From Lutjanus erythropterus (Eukaryota > Chordata > Actinopteri > Lutjaniformes > Lutjanidae), in NCBI GenBank assembly GCA_020091685.1, contig CM034610.1:10476746-10540745 (forward strand): a stretch of 64,000 nt of DNA, given 5' to 3'. This document shows positions 1 to 13,732 of the stretch, in pieces (positions within the stretch are counted from its first letter, which is position 1; each line of letters opens with the position of its first letter). Below the pieces are notes generated by a model that did no database searches, was not told the origin of the DNA, and was given only the letters and a program-made list of their open reading frames with translations. Both the position numbers and the translations under genes were made by a program.

Positions 1-74
1 ATGGGAATGTCATTAGTTTGCAGGTATTTGGTCGTAAACAAAAGTCTTGGAAAAAGTGAAAAACTGACCTGATA

Positions 75-360
75 ATGCTGCTTGTGGAAAAGTCAGAGGA
101 TCACTAAAGTTATTACAATTCATCCTGTTATAAACATGAATATCTGTACCAAATGCCATGGTAGTGCATACAATAGTTGTCAAGACATTTCATTGAAAAC
201 AACAAATGCCAACATCATAGAGGCTTTTGAGAGGATCAACAAAGTCATCAGGATACGTCATCTGTGATCTGTGATTAGAATTCATCCTCTGGGGACCATA
301 AATGGCAACCGCCAAATTGGTGGACTGACCGACCTACACTGCCACCCCTAAAGTCACACT
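75..360 (+). repeat. Dispersed fish repeat with internal direct duplication
   Basis: ATTCATCCTGTTATAAACAT at 118 recurs as ATTCATCCTCTGGGGACCAT at 280, with similar following bases (ACCAAATGCCATGG and GCCAAATTGGTGG), so the block has two modules about 162 bp apart. The short reading frame across it is not a gene. Confidence 0.5.
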
Positions 361-3230
361 GCTAGCATGGCTAACACCATTAAAGGTATGCATATTATTG
401 TCTGAAGAGAATTTTTTGACATGAGCTGCCTGTCTGCCTGGAGCGGCCTGACACTGACAGACTCAAATTCTGGCTGAGTCTTGTGGTTGAAAATCTCAGT
501 GGATCTGTTTTTAAACTTGCTGTTTCTATGTTTGACAGATTCCCTGCCTACTCTCTGAGTGTACACCTTCCAAATGGATTCATGAAATGCAGGTTTGGGC
601 AGGTACACTCTTGACAATTCACCCCTTTACTGAGTAACAACAATGTTTGAAGCATGGGGGAAACATTTACTCACAGCAGTATTAGTTTGAGACTCTCTAC
701 ACATTTTAAGACACATAAAATTGTGTGGAATTGTTTTATTTTCCTCAAAAAAGTTACCTGGTTAAAGTTCCTGAGAATTACATTAACTTCTTCTCCTACT
801 TCACCATGAAGCTATTTCTCTGTATTAGGGGATAAGTTTTGCTATCACAAATTAGTTGGGATCTTACAAAATCCCAGAGCAGAGAAACCTCAGCAGATGA
901 CTGTGACAACAGCCTTCAAGTGTGAAACTCAACTAAAGAAACAAGAGGAAAAACACATTTTTGTGCGGAGGGGGACTTTTACAATGAATAAGGATTACCT
1001 CTGACTTTGGACTCCAAAGTTTTGAACACTAGTCCTTCGGTTATACAGCTTATATAACCGACCTGTCATTGTCTGAAGAACTCTTGTTCTCCTTCAGCCT
1101 TGTCATTTTACAGACTGAACACTCGCACAATGGAGCCACACTGGAGTAGTTCTTCACAGTAGAGTTATAGAATATTATTTGTGTTAGGGCTGCCAACCTG
1201 TTTGCTCTGTTCACTTTTATTTTGTAACTATTTGAATTATTTGCCCACTATACTTTGTATTTGAGATCTAATCAGTTATTGTGAGAGGTGGTAGCGCTGC
1301 ACACCCGGCACTTTCTGAACAGAAAGCAAAGCATACGTTTTCCGCCTCTCAGCTGTGGTCTCACCGATTTGAAAGCCGCATGCTGACAGTCAGGGGTGAG
1401 CAGCTGTGAATGAAGACAGAGACAAATTCTGATTGTGTTGGACTGGCCTCTTTAACATGACACAGAAGTCATACAAAGTCCACTGTGATGCCTTGAAGAA
1501 GACGGTTATTGTTTCTCAGTCTGTATCAAAGCCCTCCATGCATGGTTAGACGCTTTGTATAAAAAAAATTCACAAAACAGAAATTCAAACAAAAAGTCTG
1601 TTTCTTTTCTTTTACTCTCTGTTGGCCTTCATGCTCGGTACTGAAATGTTGGTTGGTTGTAGACTATAGTGAAGATGAAAGAACAGGAGTCTGAGCCAAA
1701 GAATGAAGAAATTAGTTGAGATTCAGCAGAGAATTTGGTAAAATATGTTATTAACCGTCTAATTAACTAAAGATTTAGGGGGATTTATTGGCAGAATATT
1801 GCAGCAAAAACTGTTTGCGGCATGCTTGGCCTAGCTCCGCCCAAGATGATTGTGACTGGTTTGAGAAATACAAACAAAGCAGGGTGTTTTTCCTTTCCTT
1901 TCCTGGCTATGGAAGACTAGCGTTACAAGTAAAGGTAGTAAACTAGTTAGCTGGACATGCTAATGTCTGTTTTGCACTGTTTAATCCATTACATGCACTG
2001 TAAACTGTAGGAGTGGAGTGCATCAATTTCAATTTATGTAGTAGCATTTTATTGCTAGGTTTTCCCAGCTGTTTGAGTAGGATGACCATACTTTGAAACT
2101 CCGTAAGTGTACCGCACATTGATGCATGCACGCACCACAGGTGTCCTCATCGGGATGGGGGATGATTATGACATCACTTAGCACAACTATGGAGCACTCC
2201 ATGGATGCCACGAACGCAACACTATCGTTGGCAGGTCCTTAATGAAGGAAAGAGGAAGTGTCCAGGAGCTCTTTAGAAAAGGCTGACGTCCTCTTTACCA
2301 TGACAGCTAACTACTTACATACTGCATACTGCATACTGAGAGGTTCTCTCAGAAAGAGCTGCAAGCATCATAACCTATGACACTTGTCTCATTACTCATA
2401 GACTAGCAACAGCCGTGACAAGGACACACTGATTGATTGACACACAGACAGACACATGTTGAATTCAGACGTGTGTGCAATGATTATTATTTTAAATAAG
2501 GTGAAAACCAGGACAATTTGATGACGAATGTTGAAAACCAGGACATTTTAGTGTTTTACAGATATTTGTCAGAATTTGGGACACCCAGCTTGAAACCAGA
2601 ACAATCCCAGACAAACTGGGACATCTTGTCACCGTATTTTTGAGTCTATTTCCATCTGATTTCAAGCATTATGTGTTCTGAGTTGTGACTTCCCAAGCAG
2701 CAAGCACGTTGACTTTATTTGCTTTTACTTTCAATTGTTGTGACTCATTGTCCACCATGCTAATGCTAACTTGGCTGAGCAGAGCAAAGGAACATTTTCT
2801 TGTCTCACTGTCTGTGCTAATGTTCATGTATATTCATGTATGAAATATGGTTTCTTGAGTCTGAGTCTACTTGAGATTTCTGCCTTTTAAAAGAAAGTTT
2901 TTCCTCGCGACTGTCGCCATACTGCTTGCTCTTGGTGGGGACTGTCTGAATCTCTCTAAATAATATAAAGAGAACAGTATGGGCCCGCTGTATATGAAAA
3001 GTGCCCTGAGATGATTTGGCAATATATAGATAAAATTTACTTTTTATTAAAAAAATCCAAATCTGTGTGATACATAGGACAAACATCTAAAAAAGGCAAG
3101 CCTCAGTTTTGGTGTGAATGTAGCCAGTGTCTCCCTGTCCCTGTCTTTGATCTCAGAGACACTTGGTTGTGTCTTTTCACCATTTGAATCCACATGCTCA
3201 GCCCATACAGACCCAGAGAGTAAAGAGAGG
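361..3230. other. Intergenic, no gene seen
   Basis: AT-rich, no splice-flanked or family-matching open frame on either strand. Short degenerate direct repeats of GAAAACCAGGACA occur around 2500-2600 and look like transposon debris. Confidence 0.5.
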
Positions 3231-3800
3231 CAGTGGAGGAGGAGGAGGCAGGACAGACAGGCGTATTCTCTGTAATGAGCCGGGTTGAGCCTGAGCCAGA
3301 CCTGGACCAGACCCACAGCAGCTCGGTCCAGCTAATTATGCAAGGCTGCAGACAGCTCTGGCAGACTGAGGGGAGGGGGGGGGGGGGGGGGGGGCAAAAG
3401 AAGAGAGAAAATGAAATTTAAAAAAGTGAGAGAAATGACGGGAGGGAAGATACATGACGGAGAGACTGACACTTTTAGAGACGGCAGATGAAAGACGTGA
3501 GAGAGATGAGAGATGAGGAAGGTAGCAGTGAGAGGAGACATGCACAAAGAGAGGATGAGAGGGAGCGGGGGAGGGACGGACGCAGCAGAAGGGCTGAGGT
3601 TTGTCCTTTGGCCGATGGTCAATTAGTGGTGGGGAGAGTAACAGGCCACGGCGATCTGTGTCTGTGGCTGCAGAGAGCTTTCAGCTTGTTTACTCTTCTA
3701 CTGAAGGAGACAGCTGGGGCACCTCCAACACTGAGGCTGCACAGCATCATTAGGGAAAATATTAATGAGCTAAATGTGAGATGAAATGTTTTCTCGCGTT
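3231..3800. repeat. Purine-rich region with a 20-G homopolymer
   Basis: The plus strand is strongly purine-rich (GA/GGA). Positions 3375-3394 are 20 consecutive G, preceded by GGGGA. Reading frames across it are composition artefacts (poly-Gly/poly-Pro, Arg/Glu). A long G-run can form quadruplexes and is often length-variable. Confidence 0.8.
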
Positions 3801-4499
3801 TTATTGGAGGAAACAAAGGATGTTGCTCCAGATTAGAAACGCAGTGCTTGAAAAACCAGATGTATCTTAGTAAATATCAGAGTTATGCCACAGCAGCATC
3901 CTGGAGCAAAACAGTTTTAAATTATCTATTATGTATGTATGACTCGGGCAATGACTGGTTCTCAACCAGGGGTACTTCTTTCCCATAGGGTACCCCTACA
4001 GTTCCCAGGGAGTGCGTGGAAACATTGTGGGGCAGCTCGAGTAATTTAAATAAATATAAATTCTGATTATAAAACGCCAGAAAACTATTTAGACAGAGAG
4101 TTAACAAGGTTGTGTCTAGATGGTAGTCTAACTCATGAAAGATCTTGCAAGAGTGATCATTTTAACCCAAACCCCAATCTTTCATGGACCCTAATCAACT
4201 GTTTATTGTTCCAAAACCTAAGGAGCTCTGAACCAAAGCATTGTCACATTAAGCTGGGCATACACTGTAAAATCTGAGCCTGATTTTGACCAGATTTTGG
4301 AGCCGAACAACTCAATTTAAAGTCGGGCCCTGGCTTCATTTACCACGCAGTGTACCGGGGAAAGCATGGGCCGAGCATGTGGTCTTGAGCAGCTCTTCAG
4401 AAAATGTGGTCCGCAAACAGAAGCAGAGCCTCAAGTGGATTCCCTGAGGTCAATGCCTTTTTTCTCACTGCACCTGTGAAGTGGCAAACAGAGTTCGCA

Positions 4500-5000
4500 T
4501 TTTTAAAAAAGGGGTACTGAATTAAGATCTTGGTATTGGTATCACTTTAAGGGTACTACTATTGATACTGGTATAGTACGGTGCATACAAATTTTGTGGG
4601 ATTTTGTGGCTTACCATCTAGATATGACCAGCTAGCAAGCTTAGCTAGTCTAAACAGTTAGTTAGCCAAAAGTACTAGATTAGCAGTAAAATAGCTGAAA
4701 GTACTGTTTATACAGTTGAAGCAGAAGAAGTATATATAATATGTGATAGTACTGAACAATGAAAATGTGGAAAAAGTAAGGCCATAAGTAGTAGGTAGCC
4801 TAAATGGTTGAAACAGCTCAAATTAACAATCAATAATTGGCTGAAATAGTTAGCCAAATGTAAGGGAAGTGAGATAAAAATGGTAAGTAATGGATAATGC
4901 TGACACAGCTGACAGTAATAGAGAAATGTTTGAAATGGGACGCTAAAAGTATTCTTGATTAGTGAAATGCTGTAGGGATAAAAACAAATTACAAAAAAGT
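4500..5000. repeat. Degenerate TAGC/AAGTA-rich repeat
   Basis: Short imperfect units such as TAGCTAG, GTTAGCCAAA and GCTGAAA recur without a fixed period. The reverse complement resembles 32150-32790 (CCATTACTTTTAGCTATTTC), so both are members of one old repeat family. Confidence 0.4.
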
Positions 5001-5397
5001 TTGGAAACCACTGTTCTGCCTCATAATATTGGTTACTTTCTTCTAGAGATCAAGAAATGCAACCCGATGTTACTGTTCCATGCTAAATACCCGTAAAACG
5101 TAAATGTAATGTAAGTAAATGTTAAAGCTTTGGCCGAGTGTCAGACACTTGTTCACGTTCCAGCATTTTCTCTTTCAGACTTAAGAGTCAGACAATGAAA
5201 GAGAAGAAGAAGAAGAGAAGCCCCATTTAACTGTTTTACTCCTGCAGGGCCAGTTTACGCGTTCCTGGCCAATCTCTATTCAGGGCTGGCTGATGTGGGC
5301 AGACGTACGGTTTGCACCGTCCTCTCCCCAGCATTCCTCTGTTTGTCTGCACTTCCATTAAGGACATGTAGTCTGGCCATTATGTGTGTTTGTGTGT

Positions 5398-5422
5398 CTG
5401 GCTGGCTGGCTGGCTGGCTGGC
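5398..5422 (+). repeat. (CTGG)n tetranucleotide microsatellite
   Basis: About six uninterrupted CTGG units flanked by TG-rich sequence. Confidence 0.9.
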
Positions 5423-6969
5423 ATGGGCTGGGCAGAAAAGATGTGTGGGCAGAATGCTAACTCAGGTTGATTGTTTGGTAGTATCAAAGCGCGTTAAGTA
5501 CATGTATGACTGTAGCCATGTATGAGGACACCAAGGTCAAGATCATAACATATTTCTTTTTAAAAAAAATGTTTAAACCCTCTTTCTACCACGCAGCAAG
5601 TGCCCTTATTGCTGAGGTTTGTTTGGAAGCCCCTGTTCACGTTTAACGGATAAAAGAAGCAAACACAAATGAAGCAATGACAAATAAAGCTTATTGAGCT
5701 TTTCGGGAAGAGATGAAAGGATGATGTCAGTGGGCTATACGAGAGAAACTGTGAGAAAAAACCAAAGAAAGAAGCAGACAAACACATGTGACAGAGGACG
5801 ACAGGGTAAAGAGAGACAGACAGTCACAAGTGAAGAGGTCACAGAGATTCGTCTGGGAAATGGGAGGTCTTTGTTGTCAGTTTGGTAAAAGGAGTACATC
5901 TCATCAATATGTTTGAAGAAATGGCTTCAGAATTTCTGTGTTCTCTACCCTGTGTTTTTACAGCCTTAATTAGTGTCACTGTATGTACTTTAAACACCCC
6001 ATACAGATATAAATCATGCATGTAAAAAATGCAGAAAATTAAATCCTGACCTGAATGTTAGGATCTTTGGACCTTCGGCAATCATCAAAGTACAAAAGAC
6101 ACACTGTAGACATGGGAGAACTCTTTCTATTCAGTGGTACAGTACATTTCCTCGGTGGAACGCGCCCTATTTCATTTTCTCGATTTCCTGTCAGCAAACA
6201 AAGGGGAAACCTCTTTTGTCGAAGCTCCAATTCCTCCGCTACGCCCCTTCTGTGCTTCCTTGTGATTAGGTTCAGAGCACATCATGGGGGTGAGGGGCGT
6301 GAAATCATTTGTGGTTGTAATTATGGGCTCCCCTCTCCAGAGTAATCATGAGCTATTAAAAACCACCCTCGGCTCAGCCCCCCAACAATGCCAGTTAACA
6401 TCTATGTCCCTCTGGGAGGCGGCGGGGAAGAGGCCAACTACCCGCAAACTGCAGTGGGCACGGAGCTGTGTGTGCATGTGTGTAGCAAACCCATTTGACT
6501 TTTGTGTGACAAGGTAATACAGGAGCTCGAACACTTCAAAACAAAACAGTATTATTAATTTCATATTAAGTATTTCAGAATGAAGACAAGGCAATTTTTT
6601 TTGTCTGCCAGGGTAAGTTGGACCTCTTGCAGTGTTTTCAGTCTGTTTATTTGCCTCACACAGTCAGTGAGTGTAGACTGTTAGCTCTGTTAGCAGTAGC
6701 TAGCTAGCAACTGACTGTGTTTGTGTGCGAATTGTTTGTGTTTATGTTAAAACTCTTACTAAGACATGTCAGAACTCATCTGTAACTTTCTGTTTTCACT
6801 TGTTTCTCCAATTGTTCAGTGTAGCTTGTACACCCCTATCTGCTACAACTGCTTGTATAACAACTCCTTGGTCTTTTGAGTCTTGTTTTTCTTTTTACAA
6901 TTAGCTTTTAATTTTGCAGTTGCATATGCATTAGCTGTAGCCAGCAATCGGCCAGGGCTGCATTTCCAA

Positions 6970-8070
6970 GTTTAGATGTACCTTAGTGTTCTACAAAGGT
7001 TTCTAAGGAACCTTTTCTCCTTCGAGTGCTTCCCAGACTGTCCCTTCGCGGGTGCCCTTAAGGAAGAGCTGCTAAGGTATGTTGTAAGCTGTCTTTGCCA
7101 CAGTGCACACATCAATTGATCACTTGTAAAGGCACAAAAATGACGTTTTAACATAAGCGTTGCCGTAATTATTTTACCTCAGTCTAATGTAACAGCAAAG
7201 GAAGCTAAGCCTACTAAAGATCATCTGCTTAATCTATTTAAGAGTCCAGATGAGACCTTGTGATAGTTCCAATAAATACATAACCTATAGCCGATGGTAT
7301 AGCTGAGTATTAATCAGGACATATAAGACACAGTCTGGGACTTCTTGAAAGGTCAGGATACATGATATAGCTACACGGGTGAATGATTTTGTTCTCCTAC
7401 AAACAATTTATCTAATACAAATTTGTTGTCATCACACAATAGGCACCTGTAGTAGCATATCCATGTTTAATTGCAGTGTGTGTGTGTGTGTGCATGTGCA
7501 CATGCATGCATATGTCAGCACTATGTTGCTCTCCTGCAAATGTTCAGCTCTAAAGGTCAGTTTGGAGTACAAGCTACTATAGCCTAACCAGACAGTCAGA
7601 AAAGCCATATCCTCAGTTAGCTCGATTACAATAAAAAAAAAAAAATATTTTAAATCCACAAATTGGATTGGACATGTTTCATAAGGCTACCATCATAAGA
7701 ATAGCCAAATTAAATAACAACATTCTCATAATGTATTCTGCACAGAAACATTTTCAGAATTAATTTTCATGAAGATGATTTTAAACAAAGGATGTAATTT
7801 GCCCAAGTAGCTATCCATTTGAAAAACATAATGTTGGCCTAATAAAGCTAAAACTGTGACAGGATGAATGGACTGCATCGGTGAGGGACAGCTTACGAGT
7901 GGTTCAGACCACCCTTCTAAAGGTAAACCTTTCAGAAGGTATACCTGCAGGAGACTCTGGGAAACAGCCCTTAAATTTAAGAGAGACCTTAAGGTACCAC
8001 TTAGGATGCACATAGCACTACAGAGATTCTGGGAAATGCGGCCCAATCTGTTTGCGTGTTTATTGTGTGC
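6970..8070. repeat. Possible decayed fold-back repeats around 7.0 and 7.9 kb
   Basis: Two short blocks (6975-7110 and 7885-8060) share words such as CCTTAAGG and TTTCCCAGA in opposite orientation and contain small palindromes (CTTAAATTTAAG at 7972-7983). This suggests halves or copies of a palindromic MITE. A (TG)n/ATGCAC tract lies between them near 7477-7511. Borders are unclear. Confidence 0.3.
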
Positions 8071-8089
8071 AACCATAAATTCTCTCTAA

Positions 8090-9155
8090 GTATATATGGC
8101 AGGAGTGTTATGTTAAAATTCATCTAAATTGCTTACTTCAATACATACAAACTACAGTATGTTCTATATTAGGAAAGAGGGTCAGTGTGTGTCTTTCTAC
8201 CCCTCACTCCCTCCCTCTCTCTGATAGTTTCATAGGCTTTGTGCCACCCCTCGTAGCACCCTGGTTGAATGAACACAATCCCATTATCAGTGACAGTCAA
8301 TTAAACATCTAAATGCCAAATTCTGAATGCTTGATGCTGCGACACAGAGGGCAATTGAAGATCATTGGCCAGAGACCGACTGGCCCATCCAAGCCAGGCA
8401 GGGGAGAATTATGGCGATGACAACTTCTGAATGAATATGTTTAGTGTGGAATATCGCAGTCTTAAATATCAGGAAAGAAATAAGAGAGATAAAGACAGAG
8501 AGAGTGACAGGCATGGCAAGATACTATGCTTCTATTCACAGGGTTAAACCTCGGAAGTGTTGCCCCCTTTTGTAGTCAGACGACAGTATAACGTACAAAG
8601 ATTGCATTATCTACTGTATCGGCATGAGCGAGCAAAGAAAGAGCCTGGAGGTGACAGAAGGTTGACATTTACATGAAAGTGTTTTCGCAAAGATTGGTTT
8701 TCCTTGTCTGCACAACAATTTGAGAGCAGCATCTTTTCAAAATTACACCTGCTATCATGGACGGAAAGCGGCGGCATAGCGCGCGGATAGAAAAGATGGG
8801 TAATCTCGTCAGTGTGGTCGAGGCCACAGAGAGGCACAGAGAGAGTTGGGTCTCACAAGGTGGTCTGACTGCCAGGGAACACTACAGCAAACAACACAAG
8901 GAGAGAACAAGTGGAAGACAAGGCTGGGGAGAAAGGAAAAAGGTCATATTTGCTTTATTGAGAGGGAACTCTAGTGAAAATTTCTGTCACATTGTATTGA
9001 CACAGCGGGGAGTGAGAGACGGGAGAGGAGGAGAAAGGGGCTGAGCGAAACGAGGAACGAAAAAGGGTGAGAAGGAGGAGTGTTTATTCTCTTTTTCTTC
9101 CCTCCTCTGCTCAGTCTTTTCCCTCCCTTTTTGTCCGTTCAGTGTTGTGTGTGTC

Positions 9156-9190
<35 letters not shown>

Positions 9191-12100
9191 ACGCACTCTC
9201 CGGCACACTTGAATCTTTTACTGATTACCTCACACACGTCACGTCTTTCTGAAGGGCTTTTAACGGTGGAGGATTATCAGGCAGCCGGAGCCTTTTAACC
9301 CTTTCTCTGCCCCCCCTGCCCCGACAAATGCTCCCATTATGTCTCCATCCACAAAGGTGCAATACGCCCTTTTTTTTTACCTTATGAACAAAAAAATACA
9401 AAGCTATTATGGTATAATGGACTCACAGGAAGCTAAGACTAACACTGCATCGTCTGAATATATGGTGGCCCATAACCCCACATGTCCAGTGGATGCAGCT
9501 GTGTTAAACAGGTATTATTTTATACTGTATTTGCGAGTCAGTAAGTGTCCACGTGACTTAAATTTTGGCATCAGAGGCTGTGTGCGAAGGCTCTGTCCGC
9601 ACATCTGTGTACCTCCAATATGTTGGAGGCATGATCCTGCAGAAGTGGACAGAGACATCATTATCTAACATCTCCAGTCATTCTAACTGCAAGACAAAAA
9701 ATGATGTGTGCTTTAGTAGACATAGATAAAGTTATACATAATAAAAATGTGTTTGTGTTAATTGTCAAATATGGGCTTTTTCAGCCTTCATTTACAATGG
9801 AATTTTACACGTCAGAGACTCGAGCTGCTTCAGTAAAATCTTTCCTAATGTCATTTTAAGTCTTAGAATTCTAAACTTACTCAATGGAGGCTGTTACAAA
9901 TGGGCTGCATAGTTATCTATATAATTAAAGAAATGTCCAATCACCTTTTCTGCTCATCTACCAAGTCAGCATTGCCGCAGTGTTACCCTGAGTTGCCAGT
10001 CACTAAGCTAGTATTTTTTGATAGTAGCTATTATTGTGTTATGTAGTTAACAAAGGCAAAATCCATGTGCAACCTTTCTAAATATAGCAAAATGTAAAAT
10101 ATTACCTGAGTGCATTTTCGTTTGCAGGGCTTAAATAGAAACACGCCTCCTGAATATCAATGCCTCAAATCTTTCTGATGCAATAACACAGAAATGTACT
10201 TGATATTCTAATGCATCAACTAATGGCCTTGCAACTGTATGTAATTATATCTGGCCTGATGCCTTGGTGGTCAAATATGTTACATTTTGTGATGTCTAAG
10301 GTCACTTTGTTGAAGAATGAAACATTTCTGAGCCAGCCAAGTAGTAACTCATTGATAAATAGGCTCCCTTTCAGATATTTATCCGTGTCTCCTGAGGCAA
10401 TAATGTCACATTTTTTGCGTAACGTCTGTTCAGCTTTTAGAATTAGAATTTTTAAAATGTGCAGCAGTAGTAATTTGACCCCTCAGGTTGCTTTTCAAAA
10501 GATGTCCAAAGACTAATTTTCTTATTTCTTAGTACTAATAACTCACCATGTGTAGTGTCACTGCAAAAATTGCTTGTGAGTATTTGAGGACATTTTCACA
10601 AATTCAGGGTCGTTTTTTTCTGACTCTCGTTCCTTGGAAGAATTAAGGTTGTAGCTTGGCTTTATGGAGGTCGGTGTTAGAAGGAGTTGATTTTAAGTTT
10701 ATAGTTCTGAAAGGAAAGTGAATGTAACAGAATATCCTTGAACCAAAGTCCCTCATAAAGGTAGATGCACAAGGCCTCTGTGTGCCATCTCTGAGGTGGT
10801 CGGGTGTTTGTCTCTTCTCTCCCTCCCCTCCTTATGTTGTCCTCTGTTTTATGTGTGTGTCCTGCCCATCCTCTTCCATTCAATCCCTCGTTTACCATGA
10901 CAATAGCTGCTTGCCGAGACCCTCTCCCGTGTATAGCCCCGACCACCGCTGGCTGCTGGCAGGGGCCCATTCACTGCTGCAAACCGACCCTGGACCATAA
11001 AGAGCCTGGCAGGACCGGCTAGGCCCCCCTGTAAACAGCCAACAGCACACTTGTTGTGTCTGTCGGCTGTACTATCAGGGACGGAGGCAGGATGGCAGAG
11101 CTGTTGGGTTTATGTACTTGGTTTTGTCAGGGTTAAAAGAGGAGGGGTTTCGTTTTATGCACCCAATGGCATAGACCCGCAGTTTGAATAGACAGGAAAA
11201 GTGTTAAGGACAAATTGTTCGGTGTTTAACTTGAAAGGGAGAATAAAGGAAATGGTGGATGACCAGATTGTTTCAAGAGTAGACAAGGTAATAGCAGGCT
11301 GAGTGCTACAGCATGTCCTGTTTTGGTTTTTCATCCAACTTTAGATCTTTCTCATGTGTGAAAAATTTACATAGTAGATTCTGTATTAAAGTTGAGCTGA
11401 AATTAAAATTCATTTTCACTAAGAGATCAGTATATTGTAAAAATCACTGCTGTTTGTTTTGACTTATTTGGTCTAAATTGTAATCAAAAAGAAAAATTAT
11501 TAAATAGTTTCCTAAATTGGGCTTCTCTAGGGTGCATGAGTTTGATTGGACTGGAACATTAATTTGCTTGGTCCTATATCTGTGTAGATGGGTACTAAAA
11601 AAGTCTTTTTAATCACACATTTATTTCACTTTAAATCACCTATATACCAATAGCTGGCTCAGCAATGATTTAAAAAAGGTGTTGTTTTTTTTATTTAGAT
11701 ATTCCTGTGTATTCTTACTGGTATGTCAAAGTTTCTTAAACTTGAAAACAAAAACTGTTGATGACTCATCCTGCACTCGGGGCTAAATTTCCGTCAAGTG
11801 AAATGCTTTCTCGTGTCAATGGTGCTGAAGCGTGGAAGGAGAATGCATCCATCTAGAGTGGAGTGCAGTCAAAAGCACAACTTGATAACTTTATTCACTG
11901 ATTTGGGGGAAACTGAATCACATTTTATGGAACAGATATTTTCTTGCTTTCCCTCTGATGTCCTCTAGCTGCTCACCTCAAACTTTAGCGATTAAATTAC
12001 AGAACTTCCTGATGGACAGACAGTTTTTGCAGCTTAATTGTTTCTGAAGTAGCCACTGTGACAGCTACCATTAGTGGGCAAAAGAACTGGGGCTCAATAA

Positions 12101-13250
12101 CCTCCCAGTGAACACAACCAGTAACTTAACTACTATTAACTCGGTTAGCTGTGACTCAGCCCTGGAGTGCATGAAGCCAAATTCAGCTAGAAAACCACCT
12201 CAGCACCGTTGCCAATTCCCAGATGTCAAACTGCTGTCTCCGGTGGTCTCAGAGGTGTTTTGGTCCTGGTCTAATGCACAGCGCTGTTGGCTACTTTAAA
12301 CTCTAATCAACATCTGTGATTTAAAACCCACCCTTGCTTTCCTGGGAACACCAACACAGGATGCTAACCAGTTGGGGACCAACACTGTTAGCTACATCAC
12401 TGATTTAGCACCATGACTCTGTGCTGTAGTCACTTTTTGTCATGATATAAATCATGGGGTGACATATTAAGTGCTGAGGTTACAGGACTTCTTGTTACAG
12501 GTGTTAAAATAACATGTTTGATGAGTAACACCTGGTGGGAAACAGTGCTAACTTCAGCGTGGAAGCTAGGTAGCCTAGCTTGGTAACTTCCACTTCCTCA
12601 GTAGGATTATACTTAACAGGACAACAGGTCCTCGCAAATGTTTTATGTTGTAAAGGGACAACCTGCTTTAATCGCTAACAGTACCTCACCAGCGCTACGT
12701 GAGCTTGTTGAAAAAGGGGGGAAGCATATCAGCTTTGAACACGTCTCCCAGCAACTCGGCTCTCAGATGTCAGTCAGCTGATGCTGTGGGAAACGCCTCC
12801 TGAAAGGCCTGAAACTTGGCACTGCTTATACAAATTAAAGAAATAAAAGTTTTATCTGCTCTTTGCAAAAGAAGAAAAGAAAAGTATGCATAACAACTGC
12901 ATAATCATTATACTTTACAATTCCTAGCACAAAAAGTGAGGTGAATGCAGATTTCTGTTTAGTACAACACTACTTCTATAATGATGGATCTACAGCCAGC
13001 CATCCCCTCAGACTCTGGAGATGATTCGGTCTTGCACTGATGATTGCCAAATTGCGTAAAAAAAAAACACTGCCACAAAATGTTGCCCCCTCTCCTTGAC
13101 GATGGCTGGAGGTCAGACGGGTTAGCAGGCGACTGTTGCCTCTTTAGCAGAAGCCACACATGATTGGCCTCGTCTGGAGAGCTGCGTTCTCGCCAAAATC
13201 AGCAATTTAGTTGTGGGGCATTCACGAGGTCTCGATTTGATTGGAGGAGA
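8090..13250. other. Intergenic; possible conserved non-coding stretches, no gene
   Basis: No coding exon recognised. The stretches around 8230-8420 and 10770-11050 are less AT-rich and lack simple repeats or transposon-like ends; 10900-11030 includes GC-rich CCGCTGGCTGCTGGCAGGGG. They might be regulatory, but only alignment with other fish could show it. Confidence 0.3.
9158..9189 (+). repeat. (TG)n microsatellite
   Basis: Sixteen TG units, flanked by pyrimidine-rich DNA. The surrounding short reading frames are microsatellite artefacts. Confidence 0.95.
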
Positions 13251-13253
13251 GGT

Positions 13254-13308
13254 TGTGTTTGTGTGTATGTGTATGTGTGTGTGTGTGTGTGTGTGTATGT
13301 GTGTGTGC
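13254..13308 (+). repeat. (TG)n microsatellite, interrupted by TA
   Basis: TG/GT units with several GTAT interruptions, ending in GTGCATGCC. Confidence 0.9.
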
Positions 13309-13689
13309 ATGCCTCAGACCTTGGGAGGGCTGACTGTGCAAGCCCAAGCTTGCCCGGCCGATGCCACAAAGCCTGTCAGAAATGAAAGATGATGGCAGCA
13401 CGGAGCCAAGAAGCAAAAGAGGATATTCACCCGTGATTCTTATGAGAACAAATACACACCCAACCGTCACACAAAGGCTGATATATGATACAGCCACGCT
13501 TATTGGTATTTTCTGTTACAAAATCTGCTCTTTAATCGCTCCATTGCACAGAGAGAGAGGCGAGGAAACAAAGAGTGAGGTGCTTATCTTGAGGAAGAGC
13601 TGCATCCAACTGTTATTGACGCAGGTGACCTACAGTAAACAGATCGGAGAGTTTCAGATAAAACAGCTCACTAGTACAGGTTGTGTATG

Positions 13690-13693
<4 letters not shown>

Positions 13694-13731
<38 letters not shown>
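13694..13731 (+). repeat. (GT)n microsatellite
   Basis: Nineteen uninterrupted GT units. Confidence 0.95.

Positions 13732-13732
<1 letters not shown>

Noticed and set aside
12152-12160. Second MARE-like word TGACTCAGC
   Set aside because: A nine-base match alone, in unremarkable sequence, is expected by chance in a window this long.
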